Source of the DNA: Entrophospora sp. SA101
Lineage: Eukaryota > Glomeromycota > Glomeromycetes > Entrophosporales > Entrophosporaceae
Direction of reading: 5' to 3'
DNA length: 43,897 bases
Assembly (NCBI GenBank): GCA_958430865.1
Contig: CAUDNR010001202.1
Coordinates: forward strand, 60,833 to 104,729
Positions 1 to 9,982 of the stretch are shown here, piece after piece. The notes under the pieces are model-generated. The model worked only from the letters and a program-made list of their open reading frames with translations. It was not told the DNA's origin and did no database searches. How positions within the stretch are numbered: position 1 is the first letter of the stretch; each line of letters opens with the position of its first letter. The translations under genes and the position numbers were made by a program.

Positions 1-309
1 CGATGGAGAGTTAATGGTATTAGTATTTATTAGAGTTGTTAATGATTTTGTTGGTGTTGAAGATAATTTTGGAAATGCTGTTGTTAAACTTTGATTGGGT
101 GAATTTTGTGTTGTAGTAATTGCACGAACTAAAATTAATTGAAATTGTTATTTCAATAAATAGGAAAAAAATAAATAAAATTATTTTTAATATTTTTTTT
201 AATTCTTTCTTCACCTGAATTACTACTACCACTACCATTACTACTATTACTACTATTATAATTTATATTACTATTGCTATTGTCATTATTACTACTACTA
301 CTACTGTTG

Positions 310-346
<37 letters not shown>

Positions 347-707
347 TGATACTACTACTATTACTAATATTGTTGTTGATGTTGATGTCGTTAACGCGAT
401 CACCAGAAAAATCTGGTTTATTCTAAAAATCAAATTAAAATAACCAATATTAGTTGAAAACCAATATCATATATAATTAAAATTTAAAATATTCAATGTA
501 CCTTTTTTAATTGTTCATTAATGGCAGTAACACGTTTTTCTTTTTATTCATTTATTTTATTTTTTTCCCCATTTAAAAAAACATTGTTTAGATTTTCCTT
601 CAAATGAAAAATAAAACAAGCCAATTTTTTAAAATGGATTCAAAAATACCTTCAATTGGTGAAGTTGAAATTCTTCTTTTCTTTTGAGGTGAAAAGGGCC
701 CCGACAT
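1..707 (-). CDS. Unrecognised N/S/T-rich protein, 5' part (continues off left edge)
   Basis: Not a family I recognise. Four exons can be joined in phase: 707-650, 539-502, 422-215 and 128-1. The product begins MSGPFSPQKKRR, a basic and Ser/Pro-rich start that could act as a nuclear localisation signal. A short charged stretch with EKRVTAINEQLKK follows, then a long Asn/Ser run encoded by AAT/AGT repeats, then a Thr/Pro/Ser-rich segment that leaves the window. Introns are GT-AG. An acceptor further upstream for exon 2 (near 598) would put a stop in frame, so the AAAAAG acceptor at 540 was preferred; its phase matches. Gene 1 and phosphomannomutase diverge from a shared upstream region of about 356 bp. 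Function is unknown; the composition suggests a largely disordered regulatory or nuclear protein, which is only inference. Confidence 0.6.
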
Positions 708-1063
708 TTTTATTTTATTTAAGTTTTTTATTCTTTATTTAGAGTTTGTTAAATAGTGAGTTAAAAAATTCTTGTGGTTTTTTTGAATGCTATTTTGGTA
801 CAATAATAGTGTATGTGTGGATTTTTAACTAATAATTGATTGGCTAGTGGTTGCGTATTTGTAAAAAACTCCGAGAATAAAGTTTTCAGGGCCTTGTTCT
901 GTTGCAGCCATGTCCCTATTTATCAGTTAAAAAGTAAATAATAATAAACATGTAGAAAAAATGTGACACATGCATCAAATATTTAAAAAAAAAAAAAGGA
1001 ATTCTTCCCCTCTCTCTTTTTTTCCTATCACTTTTTTAATTTATATTTATTTAATTCTTCGAC
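708..1063. promoter_or_regulatory. Shared divergent upstream region
   Basis: This 356-bp gap separates two divergent start codons (the unknown gene at 707 and phosphomannomutase at 1064), so it must hold both promoters and 5' leaders. On the plus strand there is a pyrimidine-rich tract (cttcccctctctctttttttcc, roughly 1004-1026) 40-60 bases before the phosphomannomutase ATG. No other motif was recognised. Confidence 0.45.
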
Positions 1064-2449
1064 ATGAGTGATTGGCAAGATCGTGAACAACCTGATACTT
1101 TGGTTTTATTTGATGTGGACGGTACATTGACACCAGCTAGAAGGGTAAGCTGACTGACTATATATCTATATTAAAATCATAAAAAGAAGAAAGTAAAATT
1201 GTTTATAAATAAAAAATTTTTTTTAGCAAGTCACTCCAGAAATCTCAGATTTGTTGAAAAAATTAAGAAAGAAAGTAGTCATTGGATTTGTTGGCGGATC
1301 AGATCTTGTTAAACAAATAGAACAACTCGGATCAAACGGTAATGATTGATTGACTGATTGATCGTTTTAAAGAAACAAAATTTTCTTTCCCGGAAAATTA
1401 CTTATTTAATTTTTTTTAGTTCTCAATGATTTTGACTTTGGATTCTCTGAGAATGGACTTACTGCTTATAGATTAGGAAAACAACTTGCTTCTCAAGTAT
1501 TTATTAATAACTGATAATTGATAGTTGAATGCTTTCTTCTTTCTAATCATAATTATCTTTTTTTCTTTAAATTAAAAGAATTTTATTGAATGGATAGGAG
1601 AAAAGAAATATTCTGCGTTGGTGAATTTTATTTTAAGATACATAGCAGATATTGATTTGCCAAAGAAACGGTATTATTATCATATTTTGAAATTATTCAA
1701 ACCGGGGATTTTATCAAGTGAATTGATCATTTATCTTCTGTGTTTAGTGGTACATTTGTTGAATTTCGTAATGGAATGATCAATGTGTCACCAATTGGAC
1801 GTAATTGCAGGTATTTTATTTTATTTTATTCCTTCATTCAAAAAAGAATATAATTCAATTTTAACATCAATTTTTTTATTAGTGTTGAGGAAAGGAATGC
1901 TTTTGAAGAATATGACAAGGTATTTATAAAGAACATTTTAGGCGATTCTCTCATATTTATATATTATCATTATTAAATATATATCTTTTTATTTAGATTC
2001 ATAATATTCGACCTAAATTTGTTCAAGCATTAAAAAATCAGTTTCCAGATTATTCTCTTACATATTCAATTGGTAAATAAATATAATATTAATTTAATTA
2101 ACAAAGATTAATAGCAACATTAAACAATAATAAATAAATCTAGGTGGACAGATTTCTTTTGATATATTTCCTACTGGATGGGATAAAACTTATTGTTTAA
2201 AACATGTTGAAACCGAAAATTTTAAAACCATACATTTCTTTGGTGATAAAACATATCAGGTATACTATATTATATGAGAAAGAGTTATATTGTATATGTA
2301 AGTTATTTAATTATGTTAATACTAATACTAATATTTTATTTTAGGGAGGAAATGACTATGAAATTTTTGTGCATCCCAAAGTTACAGGACATTCAGTTAA
2401 AAATCCAGATGATACAAGTAGAATATTAAAAGAATTATTTAATATCTAA
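1064..2449 (+). CDS. SEC53/PMM: Phosphomannomutase
   Basis: Converts mannose-6-phosphate to mannose-1-phosphate in the cytosol, feeding GDP-mannose for N-glycosylation, O-mannosylation, GPI anchors and cell-wall mannan. Nine exons: 1064-1144, 1227-1338, 1420-1496, 1579-1670, 1748-1810, 1883-1919, 1997-2072, 2144-2259, 2345-2449. Joined, they give 252 residues, the normal length for eukaryotic PMM. Visible HAD-family features: the catalytic motif [12 protein letters not shown] near residues 15-26 (nucleophile Asp and acid/base Asp), [11 protein letters not shown] in the N-terminal core, the cap-domain signature [17 protein letters not shown], and the C-terminal metal-binding segment [16 protein letters not shown]. 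All introns are GT-AG, under 110 bp, and keep phase. There is no sign of damage. Identification is very secure; the gene is expected to be single copy and essential. Confidence 0.97.
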
Positions 2450-2500
2450 TATTTATTATTTGGTAGTATTTAATATCTAATATTCATTATTCGGTAATAT

Positions 2501-3596
2501 TTAATATTTAATATAATTGTTGTCACAATGTCTTGTTGTGAAATGTTTTTTACCATTATTTCTATAAGTTTCTTGAATCAATTCATAGAAATATTTATAA
2601 TACCATAATAAATTATCATATTTTCCATCATAATCATAACTATTACTGTTACTACTATTATTATTAGATAATGAAATTTCATCATATTCTCTTAAAAAAT
2701 AATAAATTGCTTCAATGGTTGCCAAATAATTTTCATTTTTGTTCTGATATCTCCAAAATAATGTTTTTTGTGGTTTAATTGTGACTTTTCTCAACTTTCT
2801 AAATGTTGGATTCTTTTTGGTCATAGAAATTGCTTGTCTCCATGTACCATCAACCACAATCAATTTATCAAATGAATCTAAAGAAATATCTTTTAATAAT
2901 TTAGCATCCTAAAAAAAAAATTAATAAAAAATATAAATATTTGAAACCTTTTCTTTAACCAATTAGCATACTAAAAAAAAACCACTTTACAGGATCTGGA
3001 AATAATAATAAAACTCTATCTGGATTTGTTATCTCTGGAATATTTTCATGAGAATAAATTTCCACATCATCAGGTGCAATTAATTTAGCATGGGGAGCTG
3101 TCGATTTACCATCTAATTCTTGATTATGCTTAACACTAATAAAAATTAATATAGATAATTAATAATATTATTATTGTTATTATTATTACTCAAATATTAA
3201 ATATATTACTTACATATCAATTTTAATTGGTAATTTTAACTTTGGTATAAATTTTTCATCATCTTTCCTGATTCCAACAATTTTATAACAATAATAACAG
3301 TAATATTTTACAGGTTTATTACATAGTTTGCATGGAATTCTATCATTATTTTTATAATTATTAATTAAAATATCTATTGATGAAATATTTTCAAACTTAT
3401 CAAATGGTGAAGTTGGTGTTTTTTTTAATCTTGTTGTAGATTTGTTATTGTTGAATGGTAGTGGCGGTATTAGTGAATTGTATTTTTTTAAATTTTGCTC
3501 TGATTTGTGAAGTGACAAAGTACCAAATAAATCTGTTATAGAGTCTTCTTCTGATAGAGAAGATATTGGCAAGATTGTATTAAATACTTTTTTCAT
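2501..3596 (-). CDS. DTWD1: DTW-domain tRNA-uridine aminocarboxypropyltransferase (DTWD1 type)
   Basis: Family enzymes transfer the 3-amino-3-carboxypropyl group of S-adenosylmethionine to a uridine of tRNA (acp3U). Three exons are clear: 3596-3214, 3135-2991 and 2908-2501, giving 311 residues. Visible: a zinc-knuckle-like CKLC/CYYC pair (IPCKLCNKPVKYYCYYCYK) near residue 90; the segment ELDGKSTAPHAKLIAP typical of DTWD1; LLLFPDP; the namesake VDGTWRQA motif; and FWRYQNKNENYLATIEAIYYF, characteristic of the DTWD1 branch. An additional 5' exon is possible: an ATG at 3706 (MNQNEQ) can splice in phase to an acceptor just inside the present start, removing the first two residues. A short Asn/Ser insertion (SNNNSSNSNSY) sits in the C-terminal part. 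The gene is head-to-head with the WTAP gene. It overlaps nothing and its stop lies 52 bp from the phosphomannomutase stop (convergent). Confidence 0.9.
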
Positions 3597-3870
3597 AATT
3601 AAAATAAGTACATAAATAAATAAATTAATTAATATAAATGTTATTTACATATATCATCAATATTCAATTTAAAATTTAATTCATTACCTTGTTCATTTTG
3701 ATTCATTATTATTATTATTTTATATATAGTTAAAAAATAATTTTTAGCTTTATTAATAAGTAAGCGATCACCAAGAATTAGCCACAAAACAATATTAATA
3801 ATGTGATTCTTGATTTTTCAATCCTTGTATATATATTGATTGGTCCAATCTTTGAATTTACCTTGACAAA
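3597..3870. promoter_or_regulatory. Short bidirectional promoter between DTWD1 and WTAP
   Basis: The two start codons are at most 274 bp apart, or about 164 bp if the possible upstream DTWD1 exon (ATG at 3706) is used. The region is AT-rich with ATT/TTA runs near 3707-3760 and no clear core motif. A single nucleosome-free region probably serves both genes (inference). Confidence 0.5.
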
Positions 3871-5134
3871 ATGGACAAATGTTACTGTAAAGGGTTTAAT
3901 ATCCATAACATTAACAATAATAATAAAGCTAATAATAATAATAATAATAACAATAGGAATACTAGGATTAATAATAATAATACCACTTCAACTATTAATA
4001 ATACTCACCAGAAAAATTCTTCTATTTCTTCTACATCGTCACAACAATCTCATCAACTTCAAATGTTACAAAATTTAGGACATCTTTCGCAACAAGATTT
4101 GTTAATCAAATTAGTTAAAAAGGAAGAAGAGGTTCAAAATCTATTGGTAATGATGGAGGGTTTTTTTGAGGAAAAAAAAAAGAATTTAATTACTCTGATT
4201 AATTAAAATGCATATATGCATACACATGTGCATATAATTAATATATTAATATATTATTTAATAGGGTGAATTACAAACATTATCTCAAACACTTGCACCT
4301 GAATTTTCTTATGAACCAGCCTATCGGAAAAAATTTCTTGATCCTGCTATTAATGCTTTATTTCGTACTATGAAAATGGAACTAGAAGAAAAAGATAAAA
4401 CAATTGAAAATTTAAAGAGAGAGTTGGATGGTGTAGGATTTACACCTAATAGGTATGTCATTATATATGTGTGCGTGTACACTTACCTATATATTCAATT
4501 ATTTTGTTTAAATTATTATTTTTTTCCAAAGTATTACAGGTAAGAAACTTGTAGAGAAATTGAGAACATTACAAAATGAAAATGAAGAATTAGGCAGACA
4601 ACTTCGACAAGGACGCGTGGAACAATATGAAGTGGAGATAGCTTTGCAAAGAAAAGTTATTGAAGAGTTGAAAATTGCAATTAAAAGTATGATGATTAAT
4701 TTATTAAACATTAACAATAATTTCTTGTAATAATAAATTTATGTATGATATACATTATATATATAATAGAAACAGGAAAACAAAGTATAGTTTTAGAAGA
4801 AGAGATGGAACGTCTTCAAGATCTTTTATTTCAAATGCATGCAAAAGTGAATCGTTATGAAAAACAGTATGGACCTTTGGAATCTGATAATACAAACACT
4901 AGTAGCATCAATAACAATAATACCAATAATAATAATAATGATAGTACTATCATGAATGAAATATCAACAAATAATATCCATAGTAATAATATTAGTAATA
5001 GTAGTAACATCAATATTAGTAACAATATTAATAGTAGTAGTAAGAATAATAATAAATTTACTAGAGCCAGGCCTGAAAGAAAAAATCAAAGAGATGATTT
5101 CTCTCCATCAAAACAACAGATAGATGATGTTTGA
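3871..5134 (+). CDS. WTAP: WTAP / Fl(2)d family m6A methyltransferase complex subunit
   Basis: WTAP is the coiled-coil scaffold of the mRNA N6-methyladenosine writer; it binds the METTL3-METTL14 heterodimer and holds it in nuclear speckles. Four exons in phase: 3871-4146, 4265-4452, 4532-4686, 4770-5134, giving 327 residues. Domain order: an Asn-rich N-terminus (residues 15-50), LSQQDLLIKLVKKEEEVQNLL, then the diagnostic core DPAINALFRTMKMELEEKD, GFTPNSITGKKLVEKLRTL, NEELGRQLRQGRVEQYEVE and IALQRKVIEELK, matching human WTAP almost motif by motif. A second helix follows, and then an N/S-rich tail ending in basic RARPERKNQRDDF. Length is between the yeast-type and human (396) proteins. The ATG at 3871 is the first in the open frame; an additional upstream exon cannot be excluded. 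Head-to-head partner is the tRNA-modifying DTWD1 gene. Confidence 0.93.
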
Positions 5135-5220
5135 AATAAAAGAGGTGGAGGGGGGAGAATTAGCAAAAACTTTGATACAATTTCTTTTATTTTTATTTTA
5201 TTTTATTATTATTGTTATTG

Positions 5221-5258
<38 letters not shown>

Positions 5259-6387
5259 GGTTTATTAGTTTTAGTTTATTAATAATATCAAATTATCATC
5301 ATTCTTTTCTTAAAATAATAATTATAATAATAATACATATTATTAATGATTTATATATTATAGAAAGAGAGAAACAGATATTTATATTTATATATAGTTG
5401 GTCAAGGTGCTGGTTAATTAATTGGTTGGTTAGTAATTAAGATAACAATTTATCAATATGAGAATAGAAATTAACAAACATACGAGATAATAATAATAGT
5501 ATAATCAATATTATTGTACATATTCATATATAAACTTTTTTAAATATTTTATATATATAGTATATATACCAAAAGAAAAGAAATATTTATATAATAATAA
5601 TAAACAACCTTTTTCTTTTCTTTTCAATTATAAATATAATAGTTGAAAAATCAATACAATTAATAATACAGATAAATCTTTTTAAATAATAACATACACA
5701 ACATATTTATTATACACTCCTTGGACAAAAATATCCAGATACCCGTTTACATTAATTGTCACAAAGAAACTAATAGTAATTTTTAAAAAGATTCATCAAT
5801 TCACTCGTGCCAAAATTGAATTAAAACTTTATATTTTTTAGTGATTTTTATCATCATTGACTTAATGATGGTAATTAAATAGAAAATTTTTAGATTCCAT
5901 AAGTTATTGTTATTATTCATTTATTCAGGAAAGAATACTTGAAGCGAAAAAATAAATCATTAGTATTAATGAGACTTGATATTTAAATGTATATTTTGGG
6001 ATAGCATCAGCTTGAAGTTTGGGAAATTTTCGAGAAACTGTTATATCGAGAAGGTGTTAAACCGAGATTTTTAATTAGCATCCGCTAAATCGAGGACCGC
6101 TAAACTGAGATTCACTGTGCATCTGTTGTGTGTCAATTTCAATTTAAAATTCACGCACAACATATCCATTATTCCCAAAAATTACGTACACAAAATCTTT
6201 TCTGCACAAACTAAAGTCCTGTAAACCCAAAAAAAAAAGGCCTCGCCCCTTTTTACAAGTAATTTTTTGTTTACGGGATTTGGTGGATCATCGTTATATA
6301 TTATAATTTTTTTATAATATATTTTTTTTAAAAAAATTTATTCTGATAAGAATAAGAAGGTAAGGAGGAGAATAATCAAAAAAATTA
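5135..6387. other. Gene-free spacer with transposon-end fragments
   Basis: This is the convergent 3' flank of WTAP and squalene synthase. It is mostly AT-rich, with ATT/TTA triplet runs at 5205-5260. A sequence at about 5716-5750 (tacactccttggacaaaaat) resembles a Tc1-type terminal repeat. At 6022-6120 there are several cgctaaa-tcgag and gttaaaccgag blocks like those inside the Tigger element at 9.8-12.4 kb, ending in attcactgtgca. No open reading frame of note. Confidence 0.5.
6020..6121. repeat. Solo terminal fragment related to the Tigger element
   Basis: The stretch contains tatatcgaga, gttaaaccgagat, ccgctaaatcgagg and ccgctaaactgagattcactgtg. These match, with a few changes, the subterminal repeats and inverted end (ccgagatacactgtg) of the element ending at 12366. 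I did not find a matching opposite end nearby, so it is a truncated copy or one end of a non-autonomous derivative. Confidence 0.6.
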
Positions 6388-8249
6388 TTATGATGAATAG
6401 AATAAATCTAAAATTTCTAATCCATCATAATAAAAATATTCTCTACAATAATATAATAAATAAGCGGTAAATGCTAGTAATAAAAAACTAAAGAAAATCA
6501 ATAAATCATTATCATTTTGTGAATCTTTAGGTTTCAATTGGGATGTACCAGAATTATATTTATCCAAATCTGGTAAATTAGTATGACACCATTGTTTAAT
6601 CTTTATAAATAATATATGATATTAATTTAATGCAATGATAGAAAATAACAAATGGAAAGGATTAACAATAATAATATTCTTTTCCTTACCTGACCACAGG
6701 CAACACTAATCTTCATAAAATTTGGATCTTTTGAATTATTCTTTTGAATAATTACCTTTGTAAATTCCATAAAAATATTTGCTACCTCATAAATATTTGT
6801 GGCTTTCAAAATCAACTAACAAAATATAAATATACAGATAGGCCAATTAATTATATATTAATTATATTAATTTAAAATTTTACCATAAAAAAATGAATGA
6901 ATGAATGAGTGAATGAATCACCTTTATAGCTTCACCTTTACGAATTTTAACAACGCCTTTATAAACATTATAATTTCTAAATAACAAAGCCATAGTTGCA
7001 ATAGCCATTACTTGTGGGATGGCACAAAATGTGAAGACACTTTGATTTTTAATTTGGCTCATATAAGTTAGACATTGTGGTACATGTTCAAGAGAATTAT
7101 GAATCATGGTGGATAAACAGTCTATAGCTCTTGTTTCATATCCAGGTTCTTTAAGATCTGATAAATCATTAACATATTGTGACCAGATTTCTTTAGGCCA
7201 GAATTTTCTATTCTCAAGAAGATCATCTAGATAGTCACGAGTGATATTTACTTTTTGTAAAAAAAGTCCCATTATATTTGCACTAATAAAAATTGAATAA
7301 ATTATAATTAGATGATGATTACAACAAGAAAGGTATATATTATGTAACTTACAGATCACTACTTTTTGCTAATTCAGGACTTTCTAAACCACTTGCAACA
7401 AACAAACCATTAAGACCCAATCCAACCAATCCAGCCACATAATGACAATATAAATCAAAATCTTTAATACTCATAACTCCATATTGTTCATATGCTGCAT
7501 TTTTTGCATAATCAGCCATTCCATTACCCATTTTTTTGGCAATATCTGAAATAATATCTTGAAATCTATAATTAATTTATTAAAAACTGTTCTTAATATA
7601 TTTGCATATGCATTTAATTGATTGAAATTGATTAATTAATATTACTTTTTATCCAATTTCAAAAATTCTTCAATAAAAACATCATATTCTACCAATAATT
7701 CACGATCTTTCTCATTAGGCCCACCTATCATTTTATATTTTTTAAAACAAATGTTTTATTATTTTATCATTCTTATCGTAACATACATAAAATAAATCAT
7801 ATCAAAAAAATTTAACCTTACTTTCAGTAAAATTCCATCCTCTTTGGAAAAGAATTTCATGAAAGTTTCTTAGTAAAGGCTCTTTCTTTGTAATAGGTAT
7901 TGTCATATCATCTTCAATTGTGTCAAGACCACGTAAAGCAAGATAAAATAAACAAATCTATATATATATAATCAATCATCAATTTTTTTATTAATTGAAA
8001 GAATGATCATTTTTCTTTACTCAATTAAGAAAATTTATAAACATCCATTACAGCATCTCTTAATTCGTCATCCAATTCTTGAATCACAGCAGCAAACGAT
8101 CTAGAAGTTTTATTTAAGAAATAGTAACATTTTATTTTTGATTTATTTTCAGGTGGAATTTTGTTTATAGGTGCTGGTCGAAGTTTATATTGAATTAGAG
8201 CTGTCAATTCACTAGGATGAAATAATGATTCGATAAATACTTTAGCCAT
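6388..8249 (-). CDS. ERG9: Squalene synthase (farnesyl-diphosphate farnesyltransferase)
   Basis: Joins two farnesyl diphosphates to squalene using NADPH, the first committed step of sterol synthesis, at the ER membrane. Seven exons: 8249-8052, 7957-7822, 7724-7646, 7565-7353, 7282-6922, 6815-6690, 6600-6388; all phases fit and the product is 441 residues, the usual length. Visible motifs: [18 protein letters not shown]; first Asp-rich site [39 protein letters not shown]; second Asp-rich site [26 protein letters not shown]; and [19 protein letters not shown]-terminal hydrophobic anchor ([19 protein letters not shown]) precedes the tail [13 protein letters not shown]. The first donor was placed after the GCT of RDA because this gives [14 protein letters not shown], matching the family without gap. 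The gene appears intact. Its start faces the orphan ORF at 8822. Confidence 0.96.
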
Positions 8250-8821
8250 TATTATTATTATAAATAATATAGATATGTTTATTTTAAATATTATATAATA
8301 CAAAAAAGCAAAAAAGATTAGAGAATAGAGTCAAAAAAAATTTTTTTTACATGATTATATTTTTGGTAATCTTTTACTCCATTAGCAGCCGTGGATTCGA
8401 AAAATCCATAGATACAGTCACACTTGTCTATTTATAGAAAGTCAAACCAATTTTTTATGGCGCGCATCGTTTTAATTTATCATTATGGTGTGTGTATCAT
8501 ATGCTGTACAACGCACACCATTTTTAATGATACTTATAAATATTGATTAGAAGAATAAAGTTACTGAAAAAATTTTATATAAAATCTTCAAAAAAGTAAA
8601 AGCCGTTTTATATATATGAAATTCAGCACTTTCTATTTTAGGGAATTCCTGGCAAAATCAATCCAGGTCATGTGATACGTGACATTTATTTAATATCCAT
8701 TCATCCACAGAACATATCAATTTGTGTCCTTGATTGACTTTTACGTTTGGATGGATGTTTTTTAAAAAATAAGTTGGTCATGCGGTTTTTACAATTTGAA
8801 AAAAAGGGAAAACTTTAGCAT
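8250..8821. promoter_or_regulatory. ERG9 upstream region
   Basis: A 572-bp gap between divergent starts (ERG9 at 8249, a small ORF at 8822). It holds locally less AT-rich patches, for example ggcgcgcatcg at 8459-8469 and ccaggtcatgtgatacgtgac near 8665-8685. A candidate E-box-like catgtg/cacatg-type core sits in the latter; regulatory role is unproven. Confidence 0.35.
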
Positions 8822-9124
8822 ATGGCGCAGCAATTTGATGTTTATATGGGGCATGCTGCAACAAAACCAGACAAAGTGAACATTGGTATTACCAAGAATT
8901 TCAGGGATCAAAATTTAGCTATTATCATCACAATTAGTTTTATGAAGCTAATTTACATCAGATCTACTATGGAACCCAAAAATTATACCACCATTAGAAG
9001 TATTTTGAAGAAAGAACAAGGAGAAAAAATTGCTCCTTATATTTTCAAAATAAATGATGCTCAGACACTGGAAACTTATCTAAGAAAAGAAAGGATTACT
9101 TATGAAATTTATCAAGAAGAATGA
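8822..9124 (+). CDS. Small orphan ORF (possible decayed GIY-YIG-like protein)
   Basis: A single-exon ORF of 100 residues beginning MAQQFDVYMGHAAT. I do not recognise it with confidence. The pattern VNIGITKNFRDQNLAI, then a Tyr-rich middle, then PYIFKINDAQTLETYL loosely recalls GIY-YIG/T5orf172-type nuclease folds (IG-T followed by a charged helix), but the leading GIY pair and a catalytic Arg/Glu set are not evident. No introns are needed. It is next to degenerate minus-strand coiled-coil and Cys-rich fragments and a Tigger transposon, so it may be a remnant of a mobile or repeated gene. Confidence 0.4.
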   Translation: MAQQFDVYMGHAATKPDKVNIGITKNFRDQNLAIIITISFMKLIYIRSTMEPKNYTTIRSILKKEQGEKIAPYIFKINDAQTLETYLRKERITYEIYQEE

Positions 9125-9265
9125 AAAATAATAAATGAAAGCAGGATGATGATGCATTATTACCTAATAAAAAGCAAAAATCTTTAAAAGGAAAATAACT
9201 ATCATTTTCTTTGATAGTTGAAATGAATTTCAATTTATAAGAGGAAAGCATTTCCTCAATTCTTT

Positions 9266-9690
9266 TTAAATTACTTTGTTATTTTCAATCAAGATCACCT
9301 TAGTCTCTTTGACTTCAATTTGAGCAGTTAATTGACCCTTCTGTTGATCTTTTAACTTCTTGTTTTCCTCTTTTAGTTGCTTAATTTTTTCTTCTAAACC
9401 CTTTATCTTAGCCAATAACTCCTGTTTTTGCTTTTTACTTCACTCTTCTGATTTTTCTTGAAATTTGGCTACTTTTTCTCTTTCAATTTTTGGCAATTGA
9501 TAACTCTTTTTCTAGTTCTCTAGTTTTACTTTCTAGGCGAAAACTGAAAGATTGGGCAGCTAACCTCCTGTTAGTAAGAGATTGGGTTTACTTCTTTTTT
9601 TCTTTATGACAATAAGATAGACTCTTATTTCTCATTAACCTATCACATTTCTCACATCTTGGGAGAACATTGTTATCATATACAGATAAA
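9266..9690 (-). pseudogene. Decayed coiled-coil / Cys-rich gene fragment
   Basis: Reading the minus strand from about 9690: LPRCEKCDRLMRNKSLSYCH (a CxxC...CH zinc-knuckle-like piece) runs to a stop at about 9580. Further on comes LESKTRELEKELSIAKN, a frame change, EREKVAKFQEKSEE, a stop, and then SKKQKQELLAKIKGLEEKI and KQLKEENKKLKDQQKGQL, ending at a TAA at 9268-9266. The heptad-like Leu/Ile spacing with Lys/Glu is a coiled coil. At least one frameshift and two internal stops show it is dead. Function unknown. Confidence 0.55.
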
Positions 9691-9782
9691 GGATATATCA
9701 AAGTATTGTTCTGACTTGGTATGTGCTACCATCTGATAGGCAGAAGGAGTGGTGCTAAAATCAAGGTAGTTTGATCACTATA

Positions 9783-9801
9783 CACAGTGTATCTCGGTTT
9801 A
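9783..9801 (+). repeat. Left terminal inverted repeat of Tigger element
   Basis: Nineteen bases, exact inverted match to 12348-12366, preceded by TA at 9781-9782. A weaker internal copy (atccgcaaaaccgagatatga) follows at about 9829-9848. Confidence 0.92.
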
Positions 9802-9982
9802 GCAGATAAGTTCGTTCCAAAAAAATTATCCGCAAAACCGAGATATGATGAAACAATCACGTGATACGTTGTACAATAATACTAATACTAATATTTATTT
9901 ATCACAATAAAATAAATAATGAATAATACATACGACAAATAAAATATACATGGTAACAATAATAAGTATAATAATAAATAAT

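Noticed and set aside
20..238. 72-codon minus-strand ORF at the left edge
   Set aside because: It starts in the Ser-coding repeat out of frame with the spliced gene and runs through its intron.
2862..2910. Possible one-base frameshift in the DTWD1 gene just before the DGTW motif
   Set aside because: On recounting, the frame is continuous (DAKLLKDISLDSFDKL) from the acceptor at 2909; the apparent shift was a counting error at a line boundary.
7646..7724. Possible frameshift in exon 3 of squalene synthase
   Set aside because: Recounting gave a continuous frame ([16 protein letters not shown]) with correct phases at both splice sites.
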